A stretch of 64,000 nucleotides of DNA from Blautia caecimuris (GCF_024622975.1 NZ_JANJZT010000015.1:1-64000), one strand, 5' to 3'; counted from the stretch's first letter, positions 26,353-35,986 are shown. The notes: a model not told the origin generated them from the letters alone. Program-made: numbers and translations.

Positions 26353-29193
26353 TTATTTCTTTTTACGGTAAATAATCACGCCTGCAATGGCTGCCGCAGC
26401 TACTACAAGAATCACCACAAAAACAGCGATCGGTGAATCATCTCCTGTTTTTACTGCATTTTTGCGGTTTGCTGCAGGAGTAAGGTTCTGTCCCGGAGCA
26501 GTAACCTTTGCCTTGGAAATGGTAAACGGTACTGACTTTGTATCATAGGTTTCAGAACTCTTCCATGTTTTTCCGTCATAGGTCTGAAGCTGGAAAGTAA
26601 CCTTCAGTGTGTAATCTCCGCTCTGAGCCAGGCCAAAGGTAGCTGTATACGGCGCTGCATCCCAGTTATTTGTATTGATCACAGTCCAGTTCAAAGGAAG
26701 ATATCTGGTATCGCCTTTTCTCGGAGATGCATTGTCCATTCCTGCACCTACCGCAGTAAAGGAAATTCTGGATTGTGTAGTGTACACTCCATTGTACTCG
26801 ATTCCTGTGATCTTATTCTGATCTGCAGATACAGTTTTTGAAGTATACGCTTTTACACTGACCTTAACACTTGTTTTAAGCTCCAGGTTCTTATCATTGT
26901 CAACACCTTCCGGAAGCTTCACAGTTCCCTGAACACGGAAGCTCTGCGCATCTGTATCGGACGGATCATAGCTGCAGTTCTTCACATCCCAGGATACTGT
27001 CGCATTCATATTTCCTGATGTTGTTTCAATTACAACCACTGACGGAAGTTTTAAGGATTTTGCATCCTTTTTCGTTCCGTTTGCCAGTCCGGTAATATCT
27101 GCCGGAGTCTGGATCTTTGTAAGGGATGCGCTTCCCTTGATTACCTGGAAAACTGCCTTAAAGCCTGTTTTTGCGCTTTCTGAAGCCACTTCTACGGTTT
27201 CCTGGTAAATATTTACATCAAGACCTGTCTTCGGCCTTACGGTAAAGCTTACAGAGTCTCCCGGCTGCAGAGTCAGCGCTGAAGCTTCCACTTTACTTAC
27301 TTCAAAATTCTTTCCTGCAGGCTGTACCAGTGTCTCAGTAACATTTCCATTATTGGTCACAGTAACCTGCTGGGCCTCAATCTGTCCGTATCCTTTTTTT
27401 GCTGACGCAAAATCCAGTTCGGAAGGAGCTGCGCTCAGGCTGTGATTTACAGCCTCAACCGTCAGACTGGCAGTAATTTCAATTTTCTTTCCGGAGGTTT
27501 CATCTGCAACCATAAAGCTTTCCTGATAGCTTCCTGCTGCCAGCCCTGTTCTGGGACGAAGAATCAGAGTTGTACTCTCTCCTGCTCCGATCTTCTGATC
27601 AGCAAGAACTGCATCAAAGAACTGAGGATCTCCATTTTCACTTGCCGGCTGAGAGAGAGCAGCTTCCTCTGTGCCATGATTGGTCAGGGTCACAGATTTT
27701 TCTGCAGGAGCTTCCCCATATCCCTCAATCACAGCCCCAAAATCCACAATATCGGTATCTGGCGCAACATCACTGCCGCCCTGCGGCTTCTCTGAAGGAA
27801 TATTCAGTTTCACCTGTACCGAAACTGTATTTTCACTGTTGTTGATATCTGTAAAAGATAACACGTCCTGATAATCTTTATCTGTTTCCAGATCCTCGGC
27901 CGGAATCACAGCAAACTCAACGCTTCCTCCTGCCGGCACAACTGCTGTACCCGGATCTGCGATCACTTTTCCTGTCTCTGTGAATGCCTCAACTGTGATA
28001 TCCTCAGAAGAATCATTCGTGATCATCAGCTTCTGAGCATCCTGTGTGCTGAATTCCATTAACTCCAGATCAGCAGACAGTGCAGATCCTTCAGGAGTCT
28101 CCGGCTGCTCTGAGTCTTCCAGAACCATTCTTGCAGTAAAGGAAGCTTCCGCTCCTTCTTCCGTCTGATATGCAATAGTATCTTCATATGTTCCCGCCGC
28201 AGTTCCCTGTCTTGGTGATACCCAAAGAGTTACCTCTGCTCCCGGCTCAAGGGGATCATGAATGTCCTGCACTGCAAAATGTTCCGGGGTATTTTCCAGA
28301 AAATGCAGTGTCTCTGTTCCTGTATTCCTTACGGTTACATTCTTTGTTGTTCCGTCTGCTGTTTCTCCCACCGGAAGTATTCCAAAATCCAGAACACCTG
28401 CTCCGTCTTCTGTGATCACTTCCACACTGAAGACCTGTTCCTCTGTACCGGAAGGATTTTCCTGTTCATTCTCTTCCGGAATGCTTTCTTCTCCGTCTTC
28501 CTGTGCCGGCGGAATGCCGTCCACGGACTCGCTTCCCGCCTCACCGTTCTCCTCTTCTGACGGATCAAACGGCGTCAGGATCTCATCCTCATTTAAAGTC
28601 TCTTCCGCTTCATCATATGTTTCTTCCGGTACGTCTGTATCTTCCTGCGCCGGCGGGATGCCGTCTACAGATTCGCTTCCTGCCTCCTCCGGGATTTCCT
28701 CCTGGGGTGTTTCCTGCACTGGCTGTTCAGCGTCTTCCTGGGAGGGTTCTTCCGGCAGGACTTCTGTTTCCTGACTGTTATTCTCCTCTGTCTGTGCCGG
28801 CTCCTGGGAAACTGCTGTTATCTCTGTTGTTTCTGCTTTAAGGCTTCCGGTATAGCCTTTATCTTCCAGCCCGGTAATTGTCAGAAGAATCTTTGACCCT
28901 ACATCGTCCTGGGTCACAGAACATGTTTTTTCCCTGCTGAGTTCTGTAATGTTCCTGTTATCTGTATCAGATGCCGCCTTTCTGGACCATACATAGCTGA
29001 CGCTGTCCTCTGATATTCCTTCCGGCTTCACTCCGTTCAGATCAGCACTGAGAGTTGTTCCAGGAGTTGCATTTCCGTTGATCTTAACCTGCCCTTCCAA
29101 AGTAGATACCGCTGCCGCAAACACGGCCGAGGGAAGAAGGGACAGCACCATAAAAACAGACATGACGATCGCTGCAATTCTTTTTGCTCTCAT
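26353..29193 (-). CDS. large cell-wall-anchored surface protein with Hydin-like repeats
   Basis: A 946-residue exported protein. A signal peptide ends near residue 27 (VFAAA). A Glu/Pro-rich low-complexity region at about 140-250 contains a 15-residue motif twice (SESVDGIPPAQED core). At least four choice-of-anchor-D/ASPM-SPD-2-Hydin-type beta domains follow (LDFGILPVGE, VDFGAVIEGYG, LDFASAKKGYG). The C-terminus has AVKTGDDSPI, a hydrophobic span and RKKK, the layout of a non-LPXTG sortase signal common in clostridia. Function may be adhesion or wall structure. It ends just before the CIRCE element. Confidence 0.85.
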   Translation of the reverse strand: MRAKRIAAIVMSVFMVLSLLPSAVFAAAVSTLEGQVKINGNATPGTTLSADLNGVKPEGISEDSVSYVWSRKAASDTDNRNITELSREKTCSVTQDDVGSKILLTITGLEDKGYTGSLKAETTEITAVSQEPAQTEENNSQETEVLPEEPSQEDAEQPVQETPQEEIPEEAGSESVDGIPPAQEDTDVPEETYDEAEETLNEDEILTPFDPSEEENGEAGSESVDGIPPAQEDGEESIPEENEQENPSGTEEQVFSVEVITEDGAGVLDFGILPVGETADGTTKNVTVRNTGTETLHFLENTPEHFAVQDIHDPLEPGAEVTLWVSPRQGTAAGTYEDTIAYQTEEGAEASFTARMVLEDSEQPETPEGSALSADLELMEFSTQDAQKLMITNDSSEDITVEAFTETGKVIADPGTAVVPAGGSVEFAVIPAEDLETDKDYQDVLSFTDINNSENTVSVQVKLNIPSEKPQGGSDVAPDTDIVDFGAVIEGYGEAPAEKSVTLTNHGTEEAALSQPASENGDPQFFDAVLADQKIGAGESTTLILRPRTGLAAGSYQESFMVADETSGKKIEITASLTVEAVNHSLSAAPSELDFASAKKGYGQIEAQQVTVTNNGNVTETLVQPAGKNFEVSKVEASALTLQPGDSVSFTVRPKTGLDVNIYQETVEVASESAKTGFKAVFQVIKGSASLTKIQTPADITGLANGTKKDAKSLKLPSVVVIETTSGNMNATVSWDVKNCSYDPSDTDAQSFRVQGTVKLPEGVDNDKNLELKTSVKVSVKAYTSKTVSADQNKITGIEYNGVYTTQSRISFTAVGAGMDNASPRKGDTRYLPLNWTVINTNNWDAAPYTATFGLAQSGDYTLKVTFQLQTYDGKTWKSSETYDTKSVPFTISKAKVTAPGQNLTPAANRKNAVKTGDDSPIAVFVVILVVAAAAIAGVIIYRKKK
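28496..28542. repeat. 47-bp coding repeat, copy 1
   Basis: Encodes the GSESVDGIPPAQED motif of the surface protein on the minus strand. It differs from the copy at 28640-28686 mainly at third codon positions, so the peptide is conserved. Confidence 0.8.
28640..28686. repeat. 47-bp coding repeat, copy 2
   Basis: Second copy of the in-frame repeat, coding for the same peptide. Confidence 0.8.
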
Positions 29194-29378
29194 AAGTCAT
29201 CCTCCTTTTCTGCTTTCTGCTATTTTTCTATTATGCCCATTTTTACCGGAGTCATGGACTTTTACAGGAATTATCCTGCTGTAAGCAAAGACACAGTTCA
29301 GTATCTCCTATTTCCTGTATGGTTATTATAGCATATATAAAAACAATCATGTAATCTCTGTTTTACCTGATCCGGTAA

Positions 29379-29423
29379 ATAAAAACCGGAGAAGCTGCAG
29401 TCTGTTTGTGCTTTTCTCCGGTT
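29379..29423 (-). terminator. terminator of the SufC-SufB/D unit
   Basis: AACCGGAGAA (29384-29393) pairs with TTCTCCGGTT (29414-29423), with a T run on the minus-strand 3' side. It lies just past the SufB/D stop codon. Confidence 0.85.
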
Positions 29424-29454
29424 CTTTTATTTCTTCTTAAATGAAAGGCTTTCT

Positions 29455-30381
29455 TTATTTTAAAAATCCGCTTATGATCTGCTCTTCTGCTTCAGCTTCC
29501 GTAAGCCCCAGCGTCATCAGCTTGATAAGCTGCTCCCCGGCGATTTTTCCGATGGCAGCTTCATGGATCAGAGCCGCGTCCACATGATTTGCAGTAAGCT
29601 GAGGAACAGCGCTGATCTTTGCATTTTCCATAATAATGGCATCGCATTCCGTGTGTCCGCTGCATCTGGTATTTCCGCTGATGTGGGACTGGAACAGCTG
29701 CCAGGATTCATCTCTTGCCACAGATCGGGACACAATATTGGCAGAAGAGTCCTCTCCGTCAAGCTGCACGTCAAACCAGCTTTCTGCTTTCTGTTTTCCA
29801 TGAGTCATCAGACGCTCCATGACCACCAGCTTTGCGCCAGCCTTCAGATGGGCTCTGTTTTCCCTCTTTGTAGAATCCACGCCTCTGATCTGGACTGTTT
29901 CCATTTCCATAAAGCTGTCCTCATCCAGGCTGATCTCTGTTACAGGGTTCATAATACGCTCCCCGCTTCCATCGCCGCTTCCATAATGCTTTTCCACATA
30001 TTTTACATGAGCATTTTTACCGATAAAAAATCTGTGGATTCCGTCATGGCGGCTGGCGGCATCCCCTCCGTTATGGATTCCGCAGCCGGCAATGATCGTA
30101 ACGTCTGCATTTTCCCCAATATAAAAATCATTGTAAACCACTTCCTCAAGACCTGACTGGCTCATGATCACCGGGATATGAACACTTTCCTTTTTTGTTC
30201 CCGGCTTAATATGGATTTCAATGCCGCTTTTGTCCGGTTTATTGATGATTTCTATATTTCCCGTACTTTTTCTTTCAATACTCTGTCCGTTGGAACGGAT
30301 ATTATAAGCTCCTGCAGGGATCTCATGAAGACCGGCCACCTGCATCAGCAGTTCTCTCTGTATTGCGTCCATTTTTCTCAC
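29455..30381 (-). CDS. SufB/SufD family Fe-S scaffold protein (SmsB-like)
   Basis: A 308-residue SufB/D core protein. The beta-helix region has GCGIHNGGDAASRHDGIHRF and a C-terminal segment with HEAAIGKIAGEQL, which carries the conserved His and Glu of SufB/SufD. It is much shorter than E. coli SufB. Together with the ATPase encoded directly upstream it forms a two-gene scaffold system (SmsCB). It would assemble [Fe-S] clusters in the cytosol. No cysteine desulfurase or SufU/SufE is seen nearby. Confidence 0.9.
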   Translation of the reverse strand: MRKMDAIQRELLMQVAGLHEIPAGAYNIRSNGQSIERKSTGNIEIINKPDKSGIEIHIKPGTKKESVHIPVIMSQSGLEEVVYNDFYIGENADVTIIAGCGIHNGGDAASRHDGIHRFFIGKNAHVKYVEKHYGSGDGSGERIMNPVTEISLDEDSFMEMETVQIRGVDSTKRENRAHLKAGAKLVVMERLMTHGKQKAESWFDVQLDGEDSSANIVSRSVARDESWQLFQSHISGNTRCSGHTECDAIIMENAKISAVPQLTANHVDAALIHEAAIGKIAGEQLIKLMTLGLTEAEAEEQIISGFLK

Positions 30382-30389
30382 TCTCCCCT

Positions 30390-31136
30390 TTATTTACGAT
30401 TTGCAGCCTTATCACAGGATGGCGCTGCATTTGCCGTTCCCAGAAGCTCCGGCAGAACCTCTTCCTTTGTTCCTTTTTTTACAAGTTTTCCGTCTGCGAT
30501 CAGAATGATCCGATCTGCAATATTCAGAATGCGTTCCTGATGCGAAATGATCAGAATGGAGCCGTGAAGCTGTTCATGCATTTCCTCAAAAACCTGAATC
30601 AGATTCTGAAAGCTCCAGAGATCAATTCCAGCCTCCGGTTCGTCAAAAACAGATACTCTTGTTTTTCGCGCCAGGATCGTTGCGATCTCAATCCTTTTGA
30701 TCTCACCTCCGGAAAGGCTTCCGTTCACTTCTCTGCGGATATAATCTTTTGCGCATAAGCCTACCTTGGAAAGATATTCACAGGCTCCGGCTACAGAAAT
30801 TTCTTTTCCTGCTGCCAGACGGAGAAGATCAAATACTGTCACCCCTTTAAATCGCACCGGCTGCTGAAAGGCATAGCTGATTCCCAGTTTTGCTCTGTCT
30901 GTAATACTCATATCCGTAATATCCTGTCCGTCAAAAAGGATCTGGCCGGACGTAGGCTTTTCAATCCCGGCAATAATTTTTGCCAGAGTAGACTTTCCGC
31001 CACCGTTTGGTCCAGTGATCACCACAAACTGGTTATCCTCCAGGGTCAGGCTTACATCTTTTAAAATTCCGATTTCTTTTGTATTTCTTGTTTTTTCATC
31101 AGGCACCTGGAAACTGATGTTTTTTAATTCCAACAT
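30390..31136 (-). CDS. SufC-like ABC ATPase (SmsC-like)
   Basis: A 248-residue ABC ATPase with Walker A GPNGGGKST, Q-loop AFQQPV, signature LSGGEIKR and Walker B RVSVFDEPEAG. The EPEAGID variant of the D-loop is typical of SufC. It powers conformational changes of the SufB/D partner encoded eight bases downstream. Confidence 0.92.
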   Translation of the reverse strand: MLELKNISFQVPDEKTRNTKEIGILKDVSLTLEDNQFVVITGPNGGGKSTLAKIIAGIEKPTSGQILFDGQDITDMSITDRAKLGISYAFQQPVRFKGVTVFDLLRLAAGKEISVAGACEYLSKVGLCAKDYIRREVNGSLSGGEIKRIEIATILARKTRVSVFDEPEAGIDLWSFQNLIQVFEEMHEQLHGSILIISHQERILNIADRIILIADGKLVKKGTKEEVLPELLGTANAAPSCDKAANRK

Positions 31137-31230
31137 ATCATCTGTTCCTCCATACAGGCAGAAAATCCGCCCTTATTTTTCACTGTTATATATCATAGCA
31201 CATTTTTTCTTACATGGATGATTTTATTTA

Positions 31231-31274
31231 AGAAAACAGGAGAGCCCTGACAGATTTTGCGCAGTACTCTCCTG
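31231..31274 (-). terminator. terminator of the maf-HAD operon
   Basis: CAGGAGAG (31237-31244) and CTCTCCTG (31267-31274) form an eight-pair stem with a 22-base loop. On the minus strand it is followed by TTTTCTT. It sits after the 85-residue gene. Confidence 0.65.
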
Positions 31275-31292
31275 ATTCTTATTTCTGTACTC

Positions 31293-31550
31293 TTATCCCT
31301 CTACGATCAGATAGCCACCTGAAGGCAGTGCAAATACCTCGCTTGCCTCCTTCAGCTCTTCATCTGTCATTCCCTCAATGTCAGCTCCTGCTTCATCCAG
31401 ATAGCGGCGGACCTCTTTTAAGGTTTTTACCTCAACAGCCATACAGTCCTCCAGAAATTCTTCTGCCTCCTCATAGCTTTCTGCCACCGGCTCGTCATAC
31501 AGTCTGCTCTGCTCTTTCAGAAATGTTTCAACGCTTTCTTTTTTGTACAT
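31293..31550 (-). CDS. small acidic hypothetical protein
   Basis: An 85-residue acidic protein, largely helical in appearance, with no membrane segment. It ends with the hydrophobic motif FALPSGGYLIVEG. I recognise no family. It follows the Cof-type HAD gene by two bases, so it is part of the same operon. Confidence 0.65.
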   Translation of the reverse strand: MYKKESVETFLKEQSRLYDEPVAESYEEAEEFLEDCMAVEVKTLKEVRRYLDEAGADIEGMTDEELKEASEVFALPSGGYLIVEG

Positions 31551-31552
31551 CT

Positions 31553-32353
31553 TCAGATTACCTCCTCTATTTTTCCATTTGCCCGGATCAAACGTTCCAG
31601 GATTAGTTCTACCCTTTCTGCCGTATAGGATGCCGCCTCTATTACTCCCGGTTTGGCATGCTTCATGGCAAAGCTCCAGGGAACTGCTTTCAGCATCTCA
31701 ATGTCATTGTATTCATCCCCGAATACCACACATTCCTCCGGTCTGATTCCAAGCTGATTCTGATATTCTTTTAATCCCTTTGCCTTATTGGTTCCAAAAG
31801 GAATAAAGTCCACCCATTCTGTCCCCGAGGTTACAACCGTACATTTATCAGAAAAACGCTCCTGCCAGTACCGGATCGAATCCTCATGAAGTCCTCTTTC
31901 ATATACAGCAAGCTTCATGCAGGGTTCTTTCACTTCATCAAGACTTTCTATCACTTTACTTGTTGTTTTTACCACCTTTGTCATCAGGTCCAGATAATGC
32001 TGTGTTTTCGGACGTATATAATAGAAGTCTCTGGTTGCGCAGGAAAACTCTGCGCCGTCCTTTTCTTCTATTGCTTCCAGAATTTCTCTCACCAGCTCCG
32101 GCTCAAAATTGTCCTGATAAAAAACCTTTTCATTTCTTACTGCCAGAGCCCCGTTTTCGCAGATAAAAGCCATCTCGTCTGCCACCGGATCAAACAGCCT
32201 TCTCATGTTGGGATACTGTCTTCCGCTTGCCGCCACAAAAAGTATTCCAAGCTTTTTCAGTTCTCTGATCAATGGGAAAATCTCTTCCGGAAGCTGCTGT
32301 GCCCCGTTTAAGAGAAGAGTTCCGTCAAGATCACTTGCTACTAATTTAATCAT
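31553..32353 (-). CDS. Cof-type HAD-IIB family phosphatase
   Basis: A 266-residue HAD subclass IIB hydrolase. Motif I is ASDLDGTLLLNG near the N-terminus. The large C2 cap follows, then motif IV GDEYNDIEML and a final AVPWSFAMKHAKP. Substrates are sugar or flavin phosphates in related proteins. Its start overlaps the preceding HAD gene by eight bases. Confidence 0.92.
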   Translation of the reverse strand: MIKLVASDLDGTLLLNGAQQLPEEIFPLIRELKKLGILFVAASGRQYPNMRRLFDPVADEMAFICENGALAVRNEKVFYQDNFEPELVREILEAIEEKDGAEFSCATRDFYYIRPKTQHYLDLMTKVVKTTSKVIESLDEVKEPCMKLAVYERGLHEDSIRYWQERFSDKCTVVTSGTEWVDFIPFGTNKAKGLKEYQNQLGIRPEECVVFGDEYNDIEMLKAVPWSFAMKHAKPGVIEAASYTAERVELILERLIRANGKIEEVI

Positions 32354-33011
32354 TGTTGTATTCCTCGTAAATTTTTAATAGTTCCTTCGGATTTTCTATT
32401 ATAACCCCTGCTCCGTTTTCCTGAAGCTCCTGCCTGTCCCGGAAGCCCCAGAGAACGCCCACCGTGTGCATTCCCGCCGCGTTTCCTGTTTGCATATCCG
32501 TTTTGGTATCTCCGATATAAAGACATTCCTCTGGTTTTGCTCCAAGTACTTCCGCCGCCTTTAAAGGTCCGTCAGGCGCAGGTTTTCTGCGGATTTCTTC
32601 ACTCTGCCCGATCACAAAATCAAAGGTACTGCCAAACAGCTCCCCAACAACCTTCACCGCAGCGTCATGGGGCTTATTAGAGCAGACTGCAAGGGCAGTT
32701 CCCTGTTTTTTCAGCCGGTCAAGAAGCTCCGGAATCCCCTGATAGATCCTGACTTTATACAGAGGGTCTGCATTAAACCTTTCTCTGTACTTTCTGCATA
32801 CTTCCTCATAATGCATAAGCTGCGGATCGCCGGCATCCTTCAGGCAGCGGCGAACCAGCATATTGGCTCCCTCGCCGCAATAATATCTGAAATGATCCAC
32901 CGGCTGCCTCTCCAGTCCGATTTCATCCATCAGCTCATTTGCCACCGCCGCCATGGATTCCAGGGTATCAGCCAGAGTTCCGTCAAGGTCAAAGATACAT
33001 GCTTTTATCAT
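32346..33011 (-). CDS. HAD family hydrolase (phosphoglycolate phosphatase-like)
   Basis: A 221-residue HAD-IA phosphatase with motif I FDLDGTLADT, motif II VCSNKPHDAA and motif IV YIGDTKTDMQTG. It resembles phosphoglycolate phosphatases. I chose the ATG at 33011, which shares an ATGA overlap with the maf stop and has GAGGTGG five bases upstream, over a GTG three codons earlier. Confidence 0.9.
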   Translation of the reverse strand: MIKACIFDLDGTLADTLESMAAVANELMDEIGLERQPVDHFRYYCGEGANMLVRRCLKDAGDPQLMHYEEVCRKYRERFNADPLYKVRIYQGIPELLDRLKKQGTALAVCSNKPHDAAVKVVGELFGSTFDFVIGQSEEIRRKPAPDGPLKAAEVLGAKPEECLYIGDTKTDMQTGNAAGMHTVGVLWGFRDRQELQENGAGVIIENPKELLKIYEEYNND

Positions 33012-33601
33012 TCCTGCCACCTCAGTTCTATACCTGATTTTTTTGCTTCATAAAACAGTCGTCCCACAGGCAGGCCGACTACGTTTGAATACTCTCCTGA
33101 AATACTTTTCACATAAATACCGAATAGTCCCTGGATTCCGTAGCTTCCCGCCTTGTCCATAGGTTCTTTGGTTTTTACATAGTCCCGGATTTCCTTTTCA
33201 GATACCGGATAAAAGGTCACGTCTGTCTTTTCTGTAAAAGAAGTTTTCTGCCATTTACCACAAATATTTTCCAGAATGGTAACTCCTGTATAAACCTGAT
33301 GAGTATTTCCCTGGAGCATTTTCAGTGTCTGTACTGCATCCTCTTCATCTTTGGGCTTACCCAGTATTTTTCCTTCAAAAACCACCACTGTATCTGCGCC
33401 CAGGATCACGGTTCCGTTTTCCGCCTCCGGAAAGACCGCCGAAAAAGCTTTCTGAGAGGACAGCTCTTTTACTGCCTCTTCCGGATCTGTTCCTGTAATA
33501 TGTTCTTCTCCGTTTCCGGGACAGACTTTAAAACTCACTCCTGCTGCAGCCAGAAGCTCCCTGCGTCTTGGCGATGCAGAAGCCAGAATTATTTTTCTCA
33601 T
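33008..33601 (-). CDS. maf: Maf-like nucleotide pyrophosphatase
   Basis: A 197-residue Maf/YhdE enzyme, a house-cleaning nucleoside triphosphate pyrophosphatase. It starts ILASASPRRRELL and contains ILGADTVV and the MDKAGSYGIQG segment. The longer reading frame upstream is not needed; the start at 33601 gives the canonical N-terminus, although the ribosome site is weak. First gene of a four-gene operon with two HAD phosphatases. Confidence 0.93.
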   Translation of the reverse strand: MRKIILASASPRRRELLAAAGVSFKVCPGNGEEHITGTDPEEAVKELSSQKAFSAVFPEAENGTVILGADTVVVFEGKILGKPKDEEDAVQTLKMLQGNTHQVYTGVTILENICGKWQKTSFTEKTDVTFYPVSEKEIRDYVKTKEPMDKAGSYGIQGLFGIYVKSISGEYSNVVGLPVGRLFYEAKKSGIELRWQE

Positions 33602-33796
33602 AATCTGTTCATTCCTTTTTATTCTTCTTTTCTGTATTACAGTATAACCTTTTGCAAAAATTGTCGCAACCGGAAAAATCAACAAATAAATCTGCTCTTC
33701 CACCAGACTTTCCTTTTCTTTGCAAACCGGGTAAGGTTCCAGAAATTCCTTTTTCATTTTCCTTCATAAATTTTTTAAAAAATTTAAAATAAAATA

Positions 33797-33828
33797 TTGA
33801 CAATCAATTCCTCTTCTGTTAATATAAT
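33797..33828 (+). promoter_or_regulatory. promoter of tRNA-Thr
   Basis: TTGACA at 33797-33802 is followed 17 bases later by TAATAT (33820-33825), or 20 bases later by TATAAT (33823-33828). Confidence 0.75.
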
Positions 33829-33866
33829 CAACTGTGAGCGGTACAACGCTGTTACAATTTCAAAAT

Positions 33867-33938
33867 GCTGATGTGGCTCAGAGGTAGAGCACTTCCTTGG
33901 TAAGGAAGGGGTCACGGGTTCAATTCCCGTCATCAGCT
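33867..33938 (+). tRNA. tRNA-Thr (GGT)
   Basis: A 72-base cloverleaf. Acceptor arms GCTGATG and CATCAGC pair fully. The D arm is GCTC/GAGC, the anticodon stem CTTCC/GGAAG encloses loop TTGGTAA with anticodon GGT, and the T arm is ACGGG-TTCAATT-CCCGT. The CCA end is not encoded. Confidence 0.97.
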
Positions 33939-33949
33939 CGTCTAATATG

Positions 33950-33986
33950 TTGATTTTAAAGGGTTTTTGAGTCCTTGTAAAATCAA
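33950..33986 (+). other. hairpin downstream of tRNA-Thr
   Basis: TTGATTTTAAAGG pairs with CCTTGTAAAATCAA with one bulged G, a 13-pair stem. It has no T run and lies between the tRNA and its terminator, so it could be an RNA-processing signal. Confidence 0.55.
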
Positions 33987-34001
33987 TGGGAATCAAAAAG
34001 G

Positions 34002-34031
34002 TAATCAGACATGTGTCTGGTTATTTTTTTT
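34002..34031 (+). terminator. terminator of tRNA-Thr
   Basis: TAATCAGAC and GTCTGGTTA form a nine-pair stem with one G-U pair and loop ATGT, followed by at least seven T residues. Confidence 0.88.
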
Positions 34032-34186
34032 ACAAAAATCCCCCTTCTTCCCCTCTTGTCATTTGATCACTGATTCTTAATCCCCCGATGCTTTTAAGTT
34101 TTTCCGAAGGTTTTCTCATAAAAACTTTTAAATTCCCGAATTTTATGATATGATAAATAATCAAGAACATTTCAGGAGGGAACGAG

Positions 34187-35854
34187 ATGGAGAACGAAAC
34201 CATTTCCAAAAATTTTATCGAAAATATTATTGATAAAGATTTAGCCGAAGGCGTATATGATACCGTACACACACGATTTCCACCGGAACCTAACGGCTAT
34301 CTTCATATCGGCCATGCCAAATCTATTCTTTTAAATTACGGACTTGCCCAGGAATACAACGGCAAGTTCAACATGCGTTTTGACGATACCAACCCTACCA
34401 AAGAAAAAACAGAGTTTGTGGAATCCATTAAAGAAGATATCCACTGGCTGGGCGCAGACTGGGAGGACCGTCTTTTCTTTGCATCTGACTATTTTGACCA
34501 GATGTATGAGGCAGCTGTAAAGCTGATCAAAAAAGGCAAGGCTTTTGTCTGCGATCTCACTGCTGATGAAATCCGCCAGTATCGCGGAACTCTTACAGAG
34601 CCCGGTAAAGAGAGCCCTTACCGTAACCGTTCTGTAGAAGAAAACCTTCAGCTTTTTGAAGAAATGAAAGAAGGAAAATACGCAGACGGAGAAAAAGTGC
34701 TCCGCGCCAAAATCGACATGGCGTCTCCAAACATGAATATGAGAGATCCGGTTATCTACCGTGTGGCTCACATGACTCATCACAATACAGGAGATAAATG
34801 GTGTATTTACCCCATGTATGACTTTGCTCATCCTATTGAGGATGCTATTGAGGGAATCACTCATTCTATCTGTACTCTGGAATTTGAGGACCACAGACCG
34901 CTTTATGACTGGGTGGTAAAGGAGCTGGAATATCCTCATCCTCCCAAGCAGATCGAATTTGCAAAGCTTTACCTTACCAATGTTGTCACCGGCAAGCGTT
35001 ACATCAAAAAGCTTGTAGAAGAAGGCATTGTAGACGGCTGGGATGATCCGCGCCTGGTATCCATTGCAGCTCTGAGACGCCGCGGTTTTACACCGGAATC
35101 CATCAAAATGTTTGTGGACCTCTGCGGTGTTTCCAAGGCCAACAGCTCTGTAGACTATGCAATGCTGGAATACTGTATCCGCGAAGATCTGAAGCTGAAA
35201 CGTCCGCGTATGATGGCTGTCCTTGACCCGATCAAGCTGGTGATCGACAACTATCCGGAAGGTGAGATCGAGTATCTGGACGCTCCTAATAATATGGAAA
35301 ACGAGTCTTTAGGCTCCCGTAAAATTCCTTTTGGAAAAGAGCTTTACATTGAGCGCGATGACTTTATGATCGACCCGCCGAAAAAATATAAAAGACTGTT
35401 CCTTGGCACCGAAGTACGTCTCATGAACGCATATTTTGTTACCTGTACAGGCTTTGAAGCTGATGACGACGGAACTGTCAGAGTGATTCACTGTACCTAT
35501 GATCCGGCTACCAAAGGCGGAAACGCACCGGACGGCCGCAAGGTAAAAGGTACCATCCACTGGGTAGAGGCTTCTCAGGCAGGACAGGCTACCGTCCGCC
35601 TCTACGAGAACATTGTAGATGAAGAAAAGGGTGTTTATAATAAAGAAGACGGTTCTCTGAACCTGAACCCCAATTCTCTGACTACTGTTACTGCTTATGT
35701 GGAACCTGAGCTCATGAAGGCAAAAGGCTATGACAGCTTCCAGTTTGTGAGAAACGGCTTCTTCTGTGCAGACATTCACGATTCCAAAGAGGGACAGCCT
35801 GTATTTAACCGTATTGTATCCCTGAAAAGCTCCTTTAAGCTTCCAAAAGCTTAA
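34187..35854 (+). CDS. glnS: glutaminyl-tRNA synthetase
   Basis: A 555-residue class Ic synthetase. The HIGH motif appears as [15 protein letters not shown] and the KMSKS region as [17 protein letters not shown] with [10 protein letters not shown], as in GlnRS. The C-terminal beta-barrel anticodon domain is complete. AGGAGG precedes the ATG. No T-box leader was seen. Confidence 0.97.
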   Translation: MENETISKNFIENIIDKDLAEGVYDTVHTRFPPEPNGYLHIGHAKSILLNYGLAQEYNGKFNMRFDDTNPTKEKTEFVESIKEDIHWLGADWEDRLFFASDYFDQMYEAAVKLIKKGKAFVCDLTADEIRQYRGTLTEPGKESPYRNRSVEENLQLFEEMKEGKYADGEKVLRAKIDMASPNMNMRDPVIYRVAHMTHHNTGDKWCIYPMYDFAHPIEDAIEGITHSICTLEFEDHRPLYDWVVKELEYPHPPKQIEFAKLYLTNVVTGKRYIKKLVEEGIVDGWDDPRLVSIAALRRRGFTPESIKMFVDLCGVSKANSSVDYAMLEYCIREDLKLKRPRMMAVLDPIKLVIDNYPEGEIEYLDAPNNMENESLGSRKIPFGKELYIERDDFMIDPPKKYKRLFLGTEVRLMNAYFVTCTGFEADDDGTVRVIHCTYDPATKGGNAPDGRKVKGTIHWVEASQAGQATVRLYENIVDEEKGVYNKEDGSLNLNPNSLTTVTAYVEPELMKAKGYDSFQFVRNGFFCADIHDSKEGQPVFNRIVSLKSSFKLPKA

Positions 35855-35868
35855 TAGCTAAAAACAGC

Positions 35869-35923
35869 AAAATACCCGCCAGGACTCTGATGATCTCTTT
35901 CATCTGTCCGGCGGGTATTTTTT
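35869..35923. terminator. long bidirectional terminator after glnS
   Basis: ACCCGCC and GGCGGGT form the outer stem; GGAC/GTCC and GATGA/TCATC continue it inward with small bulges. AAAA and TTTT runs flank it, so it can end glnS on the plus strand and the 366-residue gene on the minus strand. Confidence 0.85.
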
Positions 35924-35986
35924 CATGCAGTTTATAGATTTGTGTATCCTGTACTAATCTGTACTAATGCGAGACTTTTAGAAAAA

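Noticed and set aside
28262-28774. Ser-rich frame on the plus strand
   Set aside because: Antisense of the Glu/Pro-rich region of the surface protein.
33784-33996. 70-residue frame antisense to tRNA-Thr
   Set aside because: A common artefact over tRNA genes; composition follows the cloverleaf.
33939-34186. Possible T-box before glnS
   Set aside because: No AGGGTGG-type T-box core or antiterminator was found; the hairpins belong to the tRNA trailer.
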